Made by a program: the position numbers and the translations under genes. A DNA stretch of 64,000 bases, taken from NCBI RefSeq assembly GCF_049275935.1, contig NZ_CP184830.1, forward strand, positions 62,001-126,000, given 5' to 3'. This DNA is from Endozoicomonas_A sp049275935 (GTDB lineage: Bacteria; Pseudomonadota; Gammaproteobacteria; Pseudomonadales; Endozoicomonadaceae). How positions within the stretch are numbered: position 1 is the first letter of the stretch; every line of letters starts with the position of its first letter. The notes beneath the pieces were generated by a model that worked only from the letters and a program-made list of their open reading frames with translations, was not told the origin of the DNA and searched no databases. Below are positions 52,303 to 61,427 of the stretch, piece after piece.

Positions 52303-55300
52303 ATGGTTTTTACTGCGTTAGCCAAATTGAGTAAAAAGAGTATTCATCTTATCTTTTTATCAATAAACCTTATATCAGGGAGTGCTCTTGCAATAAACGA
52401 AGATCAAAAAAGTATACTAAAACAACTTACTTTTCACGAGTACGAAGAAATTGATCGAGTACTTAAAGAAAAAAATTTGTATGTGCAAGCTAAATTTTAC
52501 ATTGATAAAGTGATGTCAGGCGTTAATCGAAGAAAAAGAAATAATTTTTTTAAAAGCAAAAATAGGGAATTGGCTAAGAAAATGGGGGTTAAGACTAATC
52601 ATAATACGACCAAGTTTGGCATACCTTACACCCTGTTAAGGACGTTTAATCTTGTTCAGGCAATGATCCATTATGGTAAAGTAGAATCTATCAAACAAAC
52701 AACAATAATAAATTCAGACCGATTAACACTTGATAAAATTAATAGGGCAGTCCGTGTTGTTGAAGACTATATAGACAGATTATTATCAGAAAGAGCTGAG
52801 CAAACGCCCACAGCGGACATGGAATTGATAACTCTGTTCTTTGAAGACCGAAATTGTGCAAAAAAAATAACGCGCATTATCAAAGCCAAAAAAAATAAAG
52901 ACTTTAATCTTCAATCGCTATATTCAGTCAACCATCCTGAATATGAAATAGACATGCAACGCAGTCCAAACTGCCGGTCATTGCATCTGCTACGCAATGG
53001 AGAATTCATCTTGACCCATGTCAATATTATTCGGAAAGGAAACTTACAGAATGGAGATAAAATAATTCACACAGTTCCCTTAAAAAAATTCAAACCTAAC
53101 CCAATATCACCCAAAAGAAATTCCGCATCCAGAGCCAGAGAGATTTATATCGCTATTGATAGACTTCAAAATTTTCTTAATAAGAGGTACCCAAAGAAAT
53201 TTAAATTCAGTATCAATGAAGAAAATATGTTTATGGTAACACTGGATTTTGTAGCACCTTATGGTTGGTGGAAAGATGCATTTTTCAGGATAGAGTATTA
53301 TTTCGACAATATTGGCAACGAAGGACCAGTCATTTATGTTAAATATGCACCAAAGGTATCCTATCTTTATAGCCATAATCTTTGCCTGATGCAGACTTAT
53401 AAAAATTCTCAAAGAGTCAGTGAAGGGCCTCCCAAAATCTATGAAGGCTTTGATCAATGGTGGTGGTTTCATTCTTCCGGACGTGTTCGCTATGGATCTG
53501 AAAACTTTTCTGTAGAGGAGCAGATTTTAAATACCATCAATTTTCTGACAGCCGATTTCGATATACGATCAGAAGGTATTCTTTCAAAGACCAGGTATCT
53601 AACACCTCCTCAATTTGAAGGTATTCTTTCAGAGATCAGGTCTCTAACAAGCACCCAATTTCTTATCACATATGAAATATTCGAAGTTAATACTCTGGCA
53701 AAAAAAAACAACAATTCTGTTTATGTAGAAACGGATTACAACAAGATAAAAAGAAGTGTTAATGAAAGAATAAAAGATGGAGAAGACCCAGATTTTGATT
53801 ATTTAGTTATTGATGATGAGCTAGATAACTCAGAGAAACCATTATCACTAGGGACAGATATTTTTATTCCTGTTGAAATGCACAATGAGGCTGAGATTGT
53901 AGAATCCACTTATACTTCGATAAGAAATTTTGACAATCTAATAAATGAGGCCAGGAAGAAGTCGGGATTTAAAATACCAGAAAATGTTAAACCTATTGTT
54001 TATTATAAGAATGAAAAACTGGATGAGTATAATTTTCCAAAGGTTTTACATAATTTAAGGAAGAGAAATATAAAAAAGAATAAAAAAGAACAAAAGGAAG
54101 GAAAAATAAAAAATAACATCATAACGATAATTGTTAGAGTTCCTGGTTATGAAAGGCCAGCATTTGAAAATGCCATAGCCAGTTCTGTTACCTATTATGT
54201 TCCGGAAAATCCTCGTCAACTGACGTATAATGAGAAACATAACCAAAGCTACCAATTCAAAACCACAGCTAATAAAGGCAAACACATAAATAACGATATA
54301 GGTAAACCCATAAAAAGCAAGGTAGTTAAACCCATAAAATGGGAAATACACTTAGCTGTAAAAAAGAAATTGGCAAAAGCTAATACTATGTTTTATCAAT
54401 ACAAGCTTATTTTTCCTTTAGAAACACAAAAGACAACAGAACGTTATAGAGGAGGAACTCAGTATGGAAGTTTTGCCAATATCTGGATACCCACTATTAA
54501 AGATGATATGTCAGACGTTGAAAAAAAATTTGTTTTGTTGTCAATGTATGACTTATCAAGAAATAAATTTAAAATACCAAACAATCTCAAAAAAGCCTCC
54601 GTTTCAAACCTGGGTAATAACATTATTACCAAAGCATTATTAACGCCACAGAACGATGATTGGTTGCCCTCTCAGGCCCATTTGGAATTATTGCTGCAAA
54701 GAGTTCAGATGTCTCTCCTTATAAGTCATGAAGATTATTCAATTGCCAAGGAAAACTACATTTTTTTTGAGTGTGTTATCAGTGGCAATATTGATGAGAA
54801 AGTCATCAAAGATTTGGGATTTTTTGTTGGGCACCTGGTTCCGAGTCTGAGATACGTCTCAAAAATCAATGGTCCAGATAAAGTAGAGGTTATGTATCGT
54901 ATTGTTATAAACTATCTTATTGAAGTCTGTGTAAGGTCAATTACCTGTAACGAATTTGACAGAAGTTCTGGTATAGTCAAAAAAATTACAAAAAAACCAG
55001 AGCAATTTGGCCTGGAGGACATTTACACTTCCAACAAACAAGGTATTGCTTTAGCTTTTAATGTGTTACAAATTGTTGATTTCCTTTTTACAAAAACCCT
55101 CTTTACTCCTTTTTATAAAGAGGCTTTCGATTTCGTTTTTCATCAGAACGAGTTAGAAAATCTTCAGATTATTATCAAGGGCATGCGTACAATTATTGAT
55201 GGTAAAAAAAACCCTATCCCACTTTTTTTCAGTCACTTGCTCCCTTCCGCAAGACATTACCCGGATAGTTTTAATTTCGAAAACAACGTTTTTTTAAATA

Positions 55301-57459
55301 ACTTCACCTTAAGTGTTTTGAAAAAAACCGTAAGTCGAACAACAAATAAAGATATAAAAGCTTCATTGCAAGCTTTTCTAAAAAAAACAGAACAAAAATC
55401 GGATATTTTCAGTAAAGAAAAAACCAAGGAATTAATCTCTTTATTCAGAAAAAATACTCCCAGGATTCTGATTAATGTTCCAAATGGACAAGGTGGTTTC
55501 AGACAAACCTGCTGCCATTGCGGTGAAGTTTATGAAACTGAAAATCCCATACGAGGGAAAGGACGTCATACAAACCGAAGCACTAAAAAAACAAAAGAAC
55601 CGCTGATAAGGCCTTTTCATAAAGTCTGTATGATTGAAGACAAACGCATCAGAGAACAAGCAGGGCAATTATATAGAAAGATGGAAAAGGGATACCCCAA
55701 AACACAGGTTTATGAACCCTACTATTCTCATCATAACCCCGTCCCCGAGGGCTTTGAACTGATAAGAATTAATGGCGATGATAACTGTATGTATTCGTCA
55801 ATTGCAGCGATTTTCAACAAATATGAACCGTCAGGACAATGGAACCAGAAAACAATAAGACAGATTATAGACTTTAACCTTCATCAGATTTTTTCCATGA
55901 TTCAAAATCACCCCGACAAGGATATACTGATAGAGGAGCTTGAGCTGTTATTGGGGATCGATGCCGACATTATTCCAGCGGTTCTCGATGATAATGTCAT
56001 TACTGAATCAGCCTCTTTCGCACAGTCTGGGTCAAGCACATTGCAACCATTTGCCAGTGCCCAGTTGATTGCCTTGCTAGTACCTACACAGGGTGTCTGG
56101 TTCCCGATAATTACACAAGGTCACGATGGACCTTATCAAGAGTTTTATGACCTGACATACTGGATTGATTCTGCTCCCAACCTTTTGACTATGCTGTTAC
56201 AAAACGAAAATTATACCTTTCCAGATCTCTCTGAAAGTCAAAGGACAACACTTTTACAGTTATTGTTAAACCAAAAATTCGATCGAGCCAAGCGCTTCAT
56301 CTCTCAAACTCTGGCAGCCTCCCATCAGGCTTCAGCGTATCTTATCCACTACCCCGGTTCAGTGACTACCATGGAACACTTTGATGCAGCAGTAAACATT
56401 GTCACGCCTCAGAATATGGAGATTGATGAGGCTTTTGAAGCTCTTTCCAACGATGAAAATAATAGACAAATGAGGTCCGGTTCTGTCTCTTCGGTTTCAG
56501 CCAATGAGACTGACAGTGAGACTTTAGAAAATAACGACCCTTTATTGTTAATGATTCAAACCAGTTTTGAACTGATAAAAATTAATGGCGATGGTAACTG
56601 TATGTACTCGTCCATTGCAGAAATATTCAACCGGAGTGGGCGATCAGGACAAGCAGGCGACTGGAACCAGCAAATAATAAGGCAAACTATCGATTATAAC
56701 CTTCGACAGATTTTTTCCACGATTCAGGCTCATCCTGAGAAGGAAAAACTAATGCAAGAGCTTGAGTTATTATTGGGGATTGATACTGACGTTATTCCAG
56801 CCGTTCTCGATAACAATGTCATTACTGATTCGGCCTCTTTCGCTCAATCGGATTTAGCCAGATTGCAACAATTTGGCGATTCACAGCTTATTGCACTGCT
56901 CGTGCCGACACATGGCGTCTGGTTCCCGGTGATTACACAAGGTCACCATGGGTCTCATCACGAGATTTATGACCTGAAGCGCTGGGTAGTTTTTGCTCCT
57001 AACCTTTTGGTTATGCTTTTGCAAAACAGCAATTACACATTTCCCGATCTCTCTGAAAGTCAAAGAGCAATGCTTTTACACTTGTTGTTAAAGCAAAATT
57101 TCGATCAAGCTAATCTCTTCGTCTCCCAAACTCTGACAGACTCCCATCAGTCTTCAGCTTATCTTATCCACACCCCCAATTCAGAGGCTCTCCTGGAACA
57201 CTTTGATGCGGCAGTCAGGATTGCTCCCGACCGGAATATAGAACTTGATTCGCCACAAATCGCTCAGCTCGATGAGACTTTTGAAGAAATTTCTATCGAT
57301 GGAAATGATAAAAGAATAAAGTTTGATTCTGCTTCTTCTGTTTCAACCAACGAGACTGACCCTAAGACTTCACAGGATTACAACCCCTTATCGTTGATGA
57401 TTCAAAGGATCACAGGGGCATTCTCTACCACTTCAGTCACACCCACCAATACTCAGTAA
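52303..57459 (+). CDS. Giant exported double-OTU protein 3
   Basis: 1718 residues with an AAGGA ribosome site 10-15 bases upstream. The signal peptide is LIFLSINLISGSALA. The N-terminal region is homologous to the other giants, with an extra internal segment around residues 430-455 (a repeated EGILS-x-x-R pattern) and another near 670. The zinc motif reads TCCHCGEVYE with RPFHKVC. OTU domain 1 keeps Cys1162 (GDDNCMYSS), but the likely catalytic His is Gln (GPYQEFYDL). OTU domain 2 is intact (Cys1433, HHEIYDL). A Sec-exported, ubiquitin-directed protease is the best guess; the target and any further secretion route are unknown. Confidence 0.82.
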   Translation: MVFTALAKLSKKSIHLIFLSINLISGSALAINEDQKSILKQLTFHEYEEIDRVLKEKNLYVQAKFYIDKVMSGVNRRKRNNFFKSKNRELAKKMGVKTNHNTTKFGIPYTLLRTFNLVQAMIHYGKVESIKQTTIINSDRLTLDKINRAVRVVEDYIDRLLSERAEQTPTADMELITLFFEDRNCAKKITRIIKAKKNKDFNLQSLYSVNHPEYEIDMQRSPNCRSLHLLRNGEFILTHVNIIRKGNLQNGDKIIHTVPLKKFKPNPISPKRNSASRAREIYIAIDRLQNFLNKRYPKKFKFSINEENMFMVTLDFVAPYGWWKDAFFRIEYYFDNIGNEGPVIYVKYAPKVSYLYSHNLCLMQTYKNSQRVSEGPPKIYEGFDQWWWFHSSGRVRYGSENFSVEEQILNTINFLTADFDIRSEGILSKTRYLTPPQFEGILSEIRSLTSTQFLITYEIFEVNTLAKKNNNSVYVETDYNKIKRSVNERIKDGEDPDFDYLVIDDELDNSEKPLSLGTDIFIPVEMHNEAEIVESTYTSIRNFDNLINEARKKSGFKIPENVKPIVYYKNEKLDEYNFPKVLHNLRKRNIKKNKKEQKEGKIKNNIITIIVRVPGYERPAFENAIASSVTYYVPENPRQLTYNEKHNQSYQFKTTANKGKHINNDIGKPIKSKVVKPIKWEIHLAVKKKLAKANTMFYQYKLIFPLETQKTTERYRGGTQYGSFANIWIPTIKDDMSDVEKKFVLLSMYDLSRNKFKIPNNLKKASVSNLGNNIITKALLTPQNDDWLPSQAHLELLLQRVQMSLLISHEDYSIAKENYIFFECVISGNIDEKVIKDLGFFVGHLVPSLRYVSKINGPDKVEVMYRIVINYLIEVCVRSITCNEFDRSSGIVKKITKKPEQFGLEDIYTSNKQGIALAFNVLQIVDFLFTKTLFTPFYKEAFDFVFHQNELENLQIIIKGMRTIIDGKKNPIPLFFSHLLPSARHYPDSFNFENNVFLNNFTLSVLKKTVSRTTNKDIKASLQAFLKKTEQKSDIFSKEKTKELISLFRKNTPRILINVPNGQGGFRQTCCHCGEVYETENPIRGKGRHTNRSTKKTKEPLIRPFHKVCMIEDKRIREQAGQLYRKMEKGYPKTQVYEPYYSHHNPVPEGFELIRINGDDNCMYSSIAAIFNKYEPSGQWNQKTIRQIIDFNLHQIFSMIQNHPDKDILIEELELLLGIDADIIPAVLDDNVITESASFAQSGSSTLQPFASAQLIALLVPTQGVWFPIITQGHDGPYQEFYDLTYWIDSAPNLLTMLLQNENYTFPDLSESQRTTLLQLLLNQKFDRAKRFISQTLAASHQASAYLIHYPGSVTTMEHFDAAVNIVTPQNMEIDEAFEALSNDENNRQMRSGSVSSVSANETDSETLENNDPLLLMIQTSFELIKINGDGNCMYSSIAEIFNRSGRSGQAGDWNQQIIRQTIDYNLRQIFSTIQAHPEKEKLMQELELLLGIDTDVIPAVLDNNVITDSASFAQSDLARLQQFGDSQLIALLVPTHGVWFPVITQGHHGSHHEIYDLKRWVVFAPNLLVMLLQNSNYTFPDLSESQRAMLLHLLLKQNFDQANLFVSQTLTDSHQSSAYLIHTPNSEALLEHFDAAVRIAPDRNIELDSPQIAQLDETFEEISIDGNDKRIKFDSASSVSTNETDPKTSQDYNPLSLMIQRITGAFSTTSVTPTNTQ

Positions 57460-57649
57460 GTTAACAACCTCCTACATCCTACAGCGAGTATCGAAAAACT
57501 TACCAAAAAGCTGGTAACCGGGATTTTAAAGTAGCTTTATCGGCTTTTGCATGGCAACAGGGCCAAAATAAAGATTAATACAACCGCACGGGGAGAGTAA
57601 TCCACTATAATCCTCAGCTTTTTAGTAACTGCTCTATTAGGGTTTCAAT

Positions 57650-58912
57650 ATGATTCGTAGTTGGCTGGGTCTGGTATTACTGCTGTTGTCGTTACCCGGT
57701 TTGGCGTATGAAAAACTTTTTTATCCCAAATTCACCGAACGTTTTTGCTCGCAGGAGGCACAACCTGTCAGCAATGTCTTTGTGGTGGGTGACAGTAGCG
57801 TTGATTCGGGTAATTTCTATAACTACAGTCGATTCCTTACAGGTAGCGGTACACTGAATGAACGTCAAATGTCACTTTATCCCTGGAGCGGTCGTATGTT
57901 ACCGGGCTTTATTTTTGGCAGTTTCTGTGGTGCCATACCGGGTGCCAATTATCATGGAGGGCGTTTTTGTGATGATCTGATGGCACCAGAGCTTATTGCC
58001 AGAGCCCTTTATCTGAATACCTCCAATAAAACCGAGTTTGTCGATCAGTCACATGGTGGCAGTACGGTGGTCGGTTTTTCAGAGGTGTTAACGGATTTTT
58101 TCTGGTCGTTTCTGTTTGGTGAAAGTCAGTTGGCCAATATCAGTTTTCTCACCAATAGCATCAGAGGTGGAAAGCCTATTCTGAGTTCGGTCGAGGAACA
58201 GATAAATCACCTTGTGCAACATCATGCACCCTTTTCTGAGGATCAGATTTTTATGTTAGCCGGTGGCGCTAATGATTATCTCAACCGTTACTGGAATTAT
58301 CGTCTGGTGGTTGCCAAGCTGTCAGCGGCTATTGAAAACCTCTATGCCCATGGAGCCAGAACCATTTTCTGGGGAACGGTTCCCGATGTCACTAAAACCC
58401 CCTGTTTGCGCAATTCAGAAGATCGTCAGGAAGTACGTGAGGTGATCGTCAATCATAACCGATTGGCTACGAAAGCGTTTTTTCGGCTGAAAAGACAGTA
58501 TCCTGACCTGTTACTCCTGTTTTTCGATTACAACAGAATGTTTGACATTTTGTTAGAACATGCCCGCCAGCAAGATGTTGACACTGAAACCCCCTGTCTC
58601 GATGTCACCTTCAGAGGCTGTTCTGATAATGCCCAGGTAGATATCTGCGAGAGTCACAAGGCGAGCCCCTGCAAAAACCGCAGTGATCATTTTTATGTTG
58701 ATTCCGTTCATCCATCAAGTACGGTACAGAACTGGATATTCAACTTTAACTGCAAAATGCTGTCTATGCTCAACTATGAAGTGAAGTGCCCGGAGATAGA
58801 TCGCAGGCTTGCTGACGATCTGCTGCTGCATTATTTTACCGGCAAGCCAGGCTATCTGGAGCGGGAATATGTTCAGTTGATATTTGAAGGGCGATGTCCG
58901 GCAGAATTCTAG
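57650..58912 (+). CDS. Exported SGNH/GDSL lipase-esterase
   Basis: 420 residues with a signal peptide (WLGLVLLLLSLPGLAY). SGNH blocks are in order: GDSSVDSGN with nucleophile Ser49, a Gly block, GGANDY with Asn208, and DSVHP with Asp351 and His354. This matches the secreted phospholipase/lecithinase/haemolysin subgroup of GDSL enzymes. Ten or so cysteines suggest disulphides. It would hydrolyse lipid or ester substrates outside the cell. The TAG stop (58910-58912) is formed by the CTAG that begins a palindromic element, so that element abuts the last codon (Phe). Confidence 0.88.
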   Translation: MIRSWLGLVLLLLSLPGLAYEKLFYPKFTERFCSQEAQPVSNVFVVGDSSVDSGNFYNYSRFLTGSGTLNERQMSLYPWSGRMLPGFIFGSFCGAIPGANYHGGRFCDDLMAPELIARALYLNTSNKTEFVDQSHGGSTVVGFSEVLTDFFWSFLFGESQLANISFLTNSIRGGKPILSSVEEQINHLVQHHAPFSEDQIFMLAGGANDYLNRYWNYRLVVAKLSAAIENLYAHGARTIFWGTVPDVTKTPCLRNSEDRQEVREVIVNHNRLATKAFFRLKRQYPDLLLLFFDYNRMFDILLEHARQQDVDTETPCLDVTFRGCSDNAQVDICESHKASPCKNRSDHFYVDSVHPSSTVQNWIFNFNCKMLSMLNYEVKCPEIDRRLADDLLLHYFTGKPGYLEREYVQLIFEGRCPAEF

Positions 58913-59122
58913 CAGCCTGTCGGACTTAAGCGTCCGTAGCGAGGATTGCAAGAAATTGAGGATAAAAATCTCTGTTTCTGAGGAGAATAGAGAGCTATTT
59001 GACGAAGAAACAGGGATTTTTAGACCAATTTGCTGCCGCCGCACGACTGCATGGATGCAGGAGCTAGAGCAACGCAGGAGCAGTTGCCGCGTAGGACAGT
59101 CTTAAGTCCGACAGGCTGCTAG
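58909..59122. repeat. 214-bp CTAG palindromic element B
   Basis: It has the same 22-base terminal inverted repeats as element A (58909-58930 and 59101-59122). It is longer because of an inserted 50-base module at about 59040-59090 (with CATGGATGCAGGAGC), also found in the element at 37121-37325. The rest of the interior matches element A read in the opposite orientation. Confidence 0.95.
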
Positions 59123-59285
59123 GAGGCTGACCGAGAATAGCGCCCGTAGCGAGGACGGCAGAAAATTGAGGATGAAAATTCGGTTTTGTGAGGAGAATAG
59201 CGAGCTATTTGACGAACAAAAGCGGATTTTCAGACCAATTTGCTGCCGCCGCAGTAGGGCAGACTATTCTCGGTCAGCCTCCTAG
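59119..59285. repeat. 167-bp CTAG palindromic element C
   Basis: Terminal repeats CTAGGAGGCTGACCGAG and complement, ending at 59285. It shares its first CTAG with the last CTAG of element B, as expected if one element inserted at the other's CTAG target. The interior is homologous to A and B, but the outer arms are different. The truncated copy at 13170-13196 belongs to this subtype. The remaining 144 bases before dgt show no feature. Confidence 0.95.
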
Positions 59286-59429
59286 TCCAGACTTGAACGG
59301 CTGTTGCTTGAAAAGCATCTATAATATTCCCTTTCATTCCTTTGGCTAAAACCCTATGTCCTTAACCTGCTGGCTTTTAGCCTATAGAGAGCCAGGTCAA
59401 ACCTCACCTTCAAACAGATCCTGCCGACT

Positions 59430-60887
59430 ATGATCAGCATGAACTATCTGACTAAACTCACCTGCACTCGCCCAAGACTCAGTTCTGTCGAACCGGATCG
59501 GGACCTGTTAACTGAAACAGAAAGCAACCGGGGGCGAATCATTCAGTCAGCGGCCATACGTCGGCTGCAACAAAAGACTCAGGTTTACCCTCTGGAAACC
59601 AATGCCGCTGTTCGCAGTCGTCTGACGCACTCTCTGGAAGTGCAACAAACCGGTCGTTTTCTGGCACAGACGATTCTGCAGCGCCTGTCAGAAAGCGGCC
59701 AATTAACATCGCTGGGATTAGACAATCAGGACACGGCTTTTATAAATCTGGTAGAAATGGCCTGCCTGATGCACGACATTGGCAACCCTCCATTCGGTCA
59801 TTTTGGCGAGGCGGCTATCAGCCGCTGGATGCAGGATAAAGCCGGGCTATGTTATGAAAAAGCGTGCAAAGGTCAGAAAGCCCGGTCAGCCTTACTGGAG
59901 TCAACCCTGCTGCCAGACTTGTCTATTTACGAAGGCAATGCCCAGGCGTTAAGAATTATTCATCACCTTCAGGATCTAAACCTGACCTATTCCCAGATGG
60001 GCGCGCTTATGAAATACACCCGTACGCCCTATGAGCCCAGACCCGACAAAGGCTCACCCGATGCCTATCGCAAGAAAAAGCCGGGTTACTTCTTTTCCGA
60101 AGCCATTCTGGTCCGTGACATCTGGCAGCATCTGGCTATCAATGAAGGTTGTCGCTTCCCTCTGGTTTATATCATGGAAGCCGCCGACGATATTTCCTAC
60201 TGCATTGCCGATCTGGAAGATGCGGTCGATAAGGGGATTCTCTCTTTCCGCGATCTTCGCTTCAGTCTCTATGAAGTCTGGGAGGAATTTACTGAATATA
60301 ACGAGTATTTGCCCAATATCATGGAGTCTGCGGTCAAGAGAGCCGGCAACAACAAGCAGGAATTTATTATCCGGCTGCGCACCCGGTTGGTAAGAGATCT
60401 GGTGGATTATGCTGCAAATCGTTATCTGCAAAAGCATCAGGCGATCTTTGACGGGACGCTCGATGAGCCTCTGATTGACGGCCAGTCCGACCAGCATCTG
60501 GCACTTCAGACCCTGAAAACCGTCGCTATTCGCTATGTCTTTACCAGCATGGAGAAGGAAACTCCGGAACTCAGGGGCTACTCTGCCCTGATGGGACTGA
60601 TGGATATTTTCCAGCCTTTGCTGGAACTGAGCCGTGAAGAATTCGCCAGTCTTACTGAAAAAGATTCCAGCCGACATTTTATCGAGCAACGTCTTTACCA
60701 CCGCCTCTCTGGCAAACATAAAATGGCGTATCACCGGGCAGTGAAATCATTGCCTGGCAGCAGTTACTCCGCTAAAGAACAGGATGAGCTGGAATGGTAT
60801 TACCGGGCAAGATTATTGATTGATTACGTCAGCGGGATGACCGATCACTTTGTGTTGACCGAGTTTCAAACTCTTTCTGCTATCTGA
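59430..60887 (+). CDS. dgt: Deoxyguanosine triphosphate triphosphohydrolase
   Basis: 485 residues, close to E. coli Dgt. Conserved stretches are SNRGRIIQSAAIRRLQQKTQV, RSRLTHSLEVQQ with His67, and the HD pair in LMHDIGNPPFGHFGEAAI (His115, Asp116), followed by EAADDISYCIADLEDAVD. It removes triphosphate from dGTP and so tunes dNTP pools. An alternative ATG lies three codons downstream (59439). It is a single gene; the upstream gap is occupied by palindromic elements. Confidence 0.94.
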   Translation: MISMNYLTKLTCTRPRLSSVEPDRDLLTETESNRGRIIQSAAIRRLQQKTQVYPLETNAAVRSRLTHSLEVQQTGRFLAQTILQRLSESGQLTSLGLDNQDTAFINLVEMACLMHDIGNPPFGHFGEAAISRWMQDKAGLCYEKACKGQKARSALLESTLLPDLSIYEGNAQALRIIHHLQDLNLTYSQMGALMKYTRTPYEPRPDKGSPDAYRKKKPGYFFSEAILVRDIWQHLAINEGCRFPLVYIMEAADDISYCIADLEDAVDKGILSFRDLRFSLYEVWEEFTEYNEYLPNIMESAVKRAGNNKQEFIIRLRTRLVRDLVDYAANRYLQKHQAIFDGTLDEPLIDGQSDQHLALQTLKTVAIRYVFTSMEKETPELRGYSALMGLMDIFQPLLELSREEFASLTEKDSSRHFIEQRLYHRLSGKHKMAYHRAVKSLPGSSYSAKEQDELEWYYRARLLIDYVSGMTDHFVLTEFQTLSAI

Positions 60888-61039
60888 CTCATAAAGCATA
60901 AGTCGTCATTGTTCAAGCCTCTCACTGGAACTCTTTATTAGAACGAATGTCTAACAATTAAGCGTTCATTAAAAATTCAAATCAAATCCTGACTTTCTGG
61001 TGAACTGATCTTTGACTATTTAAAGAAGGAGTAAATTCT

Positions 61040-61357
61040 ATGAAAAAATTCATTCTGGCAGCCCTGTTGGCTGCAGCGTCTACCATGGTTGGTGCAGAAG
61101 TAGAACGAACAAACTGGCAAACGTTTAGGGATCCGTGGTTCGACAGGGCCATTGAAAACTACTTTGACAAAGTTTCTCAACAATATTGTCTGGTGGTTTT
61201 AGATAAGGTTTCTAGTGGATATAATTCGCTTATGCACTGCAAAAGTGTCCATGAACTCTCAGAGCAAGCACAGAGAAACATTCTCGGCGACGCCTATGTA
61301 CCAAAATCTGGCGCTGGCGCGTGTGATGCCTCTTCGGATAGTTGTCCCAAAAACTGA
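61040..61357 (+). CDS. Small exported protein of unknown function
   Basis: 105 residues with a strong AAGGAG ribosome site (61026-61031) and a clear signal peptide (FILAALLAAASTMVGA). The mature part is about 86 residues with four cysteines (YCLVV, MHCKS, GACDAS, DSCPKN), which could form two disulphides. I recognise no family. It is transcribed convergently with purL and ends in a shared hairpin. Confidence 0.7.
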   Translation: MKKFILAALLAAASTMVGAEVERTNWQTFRDPWFDRAIENYFDKVSQQYCLVVLDKVSSGYNSLMHCKSVHELSEQAQRNILGDAYVPKSGAGACDASSDSCPKN

Positions 61358-61365
61358 TTTTTAGT

Positions 61366-61402
61366 GATTAAGCCGGATACTCATTGAGTACCCAGCTTAA
61401 TC
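61366..61402. terminator. Bidirectional hairpin between converging genes
   Basis: GATTAAGC (61366-61373) pairs with GCTTAATC (61395-61402), with an inner TACTCA/TGAGTA pairing. It lies between the small exported protein gene and purL, so it could end both transcripts. The U-run is weak on both sides. Confidence 0.6.
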
Positions 61403-61427
61403 AATTGCTTTACTACTCGCCCAACAT

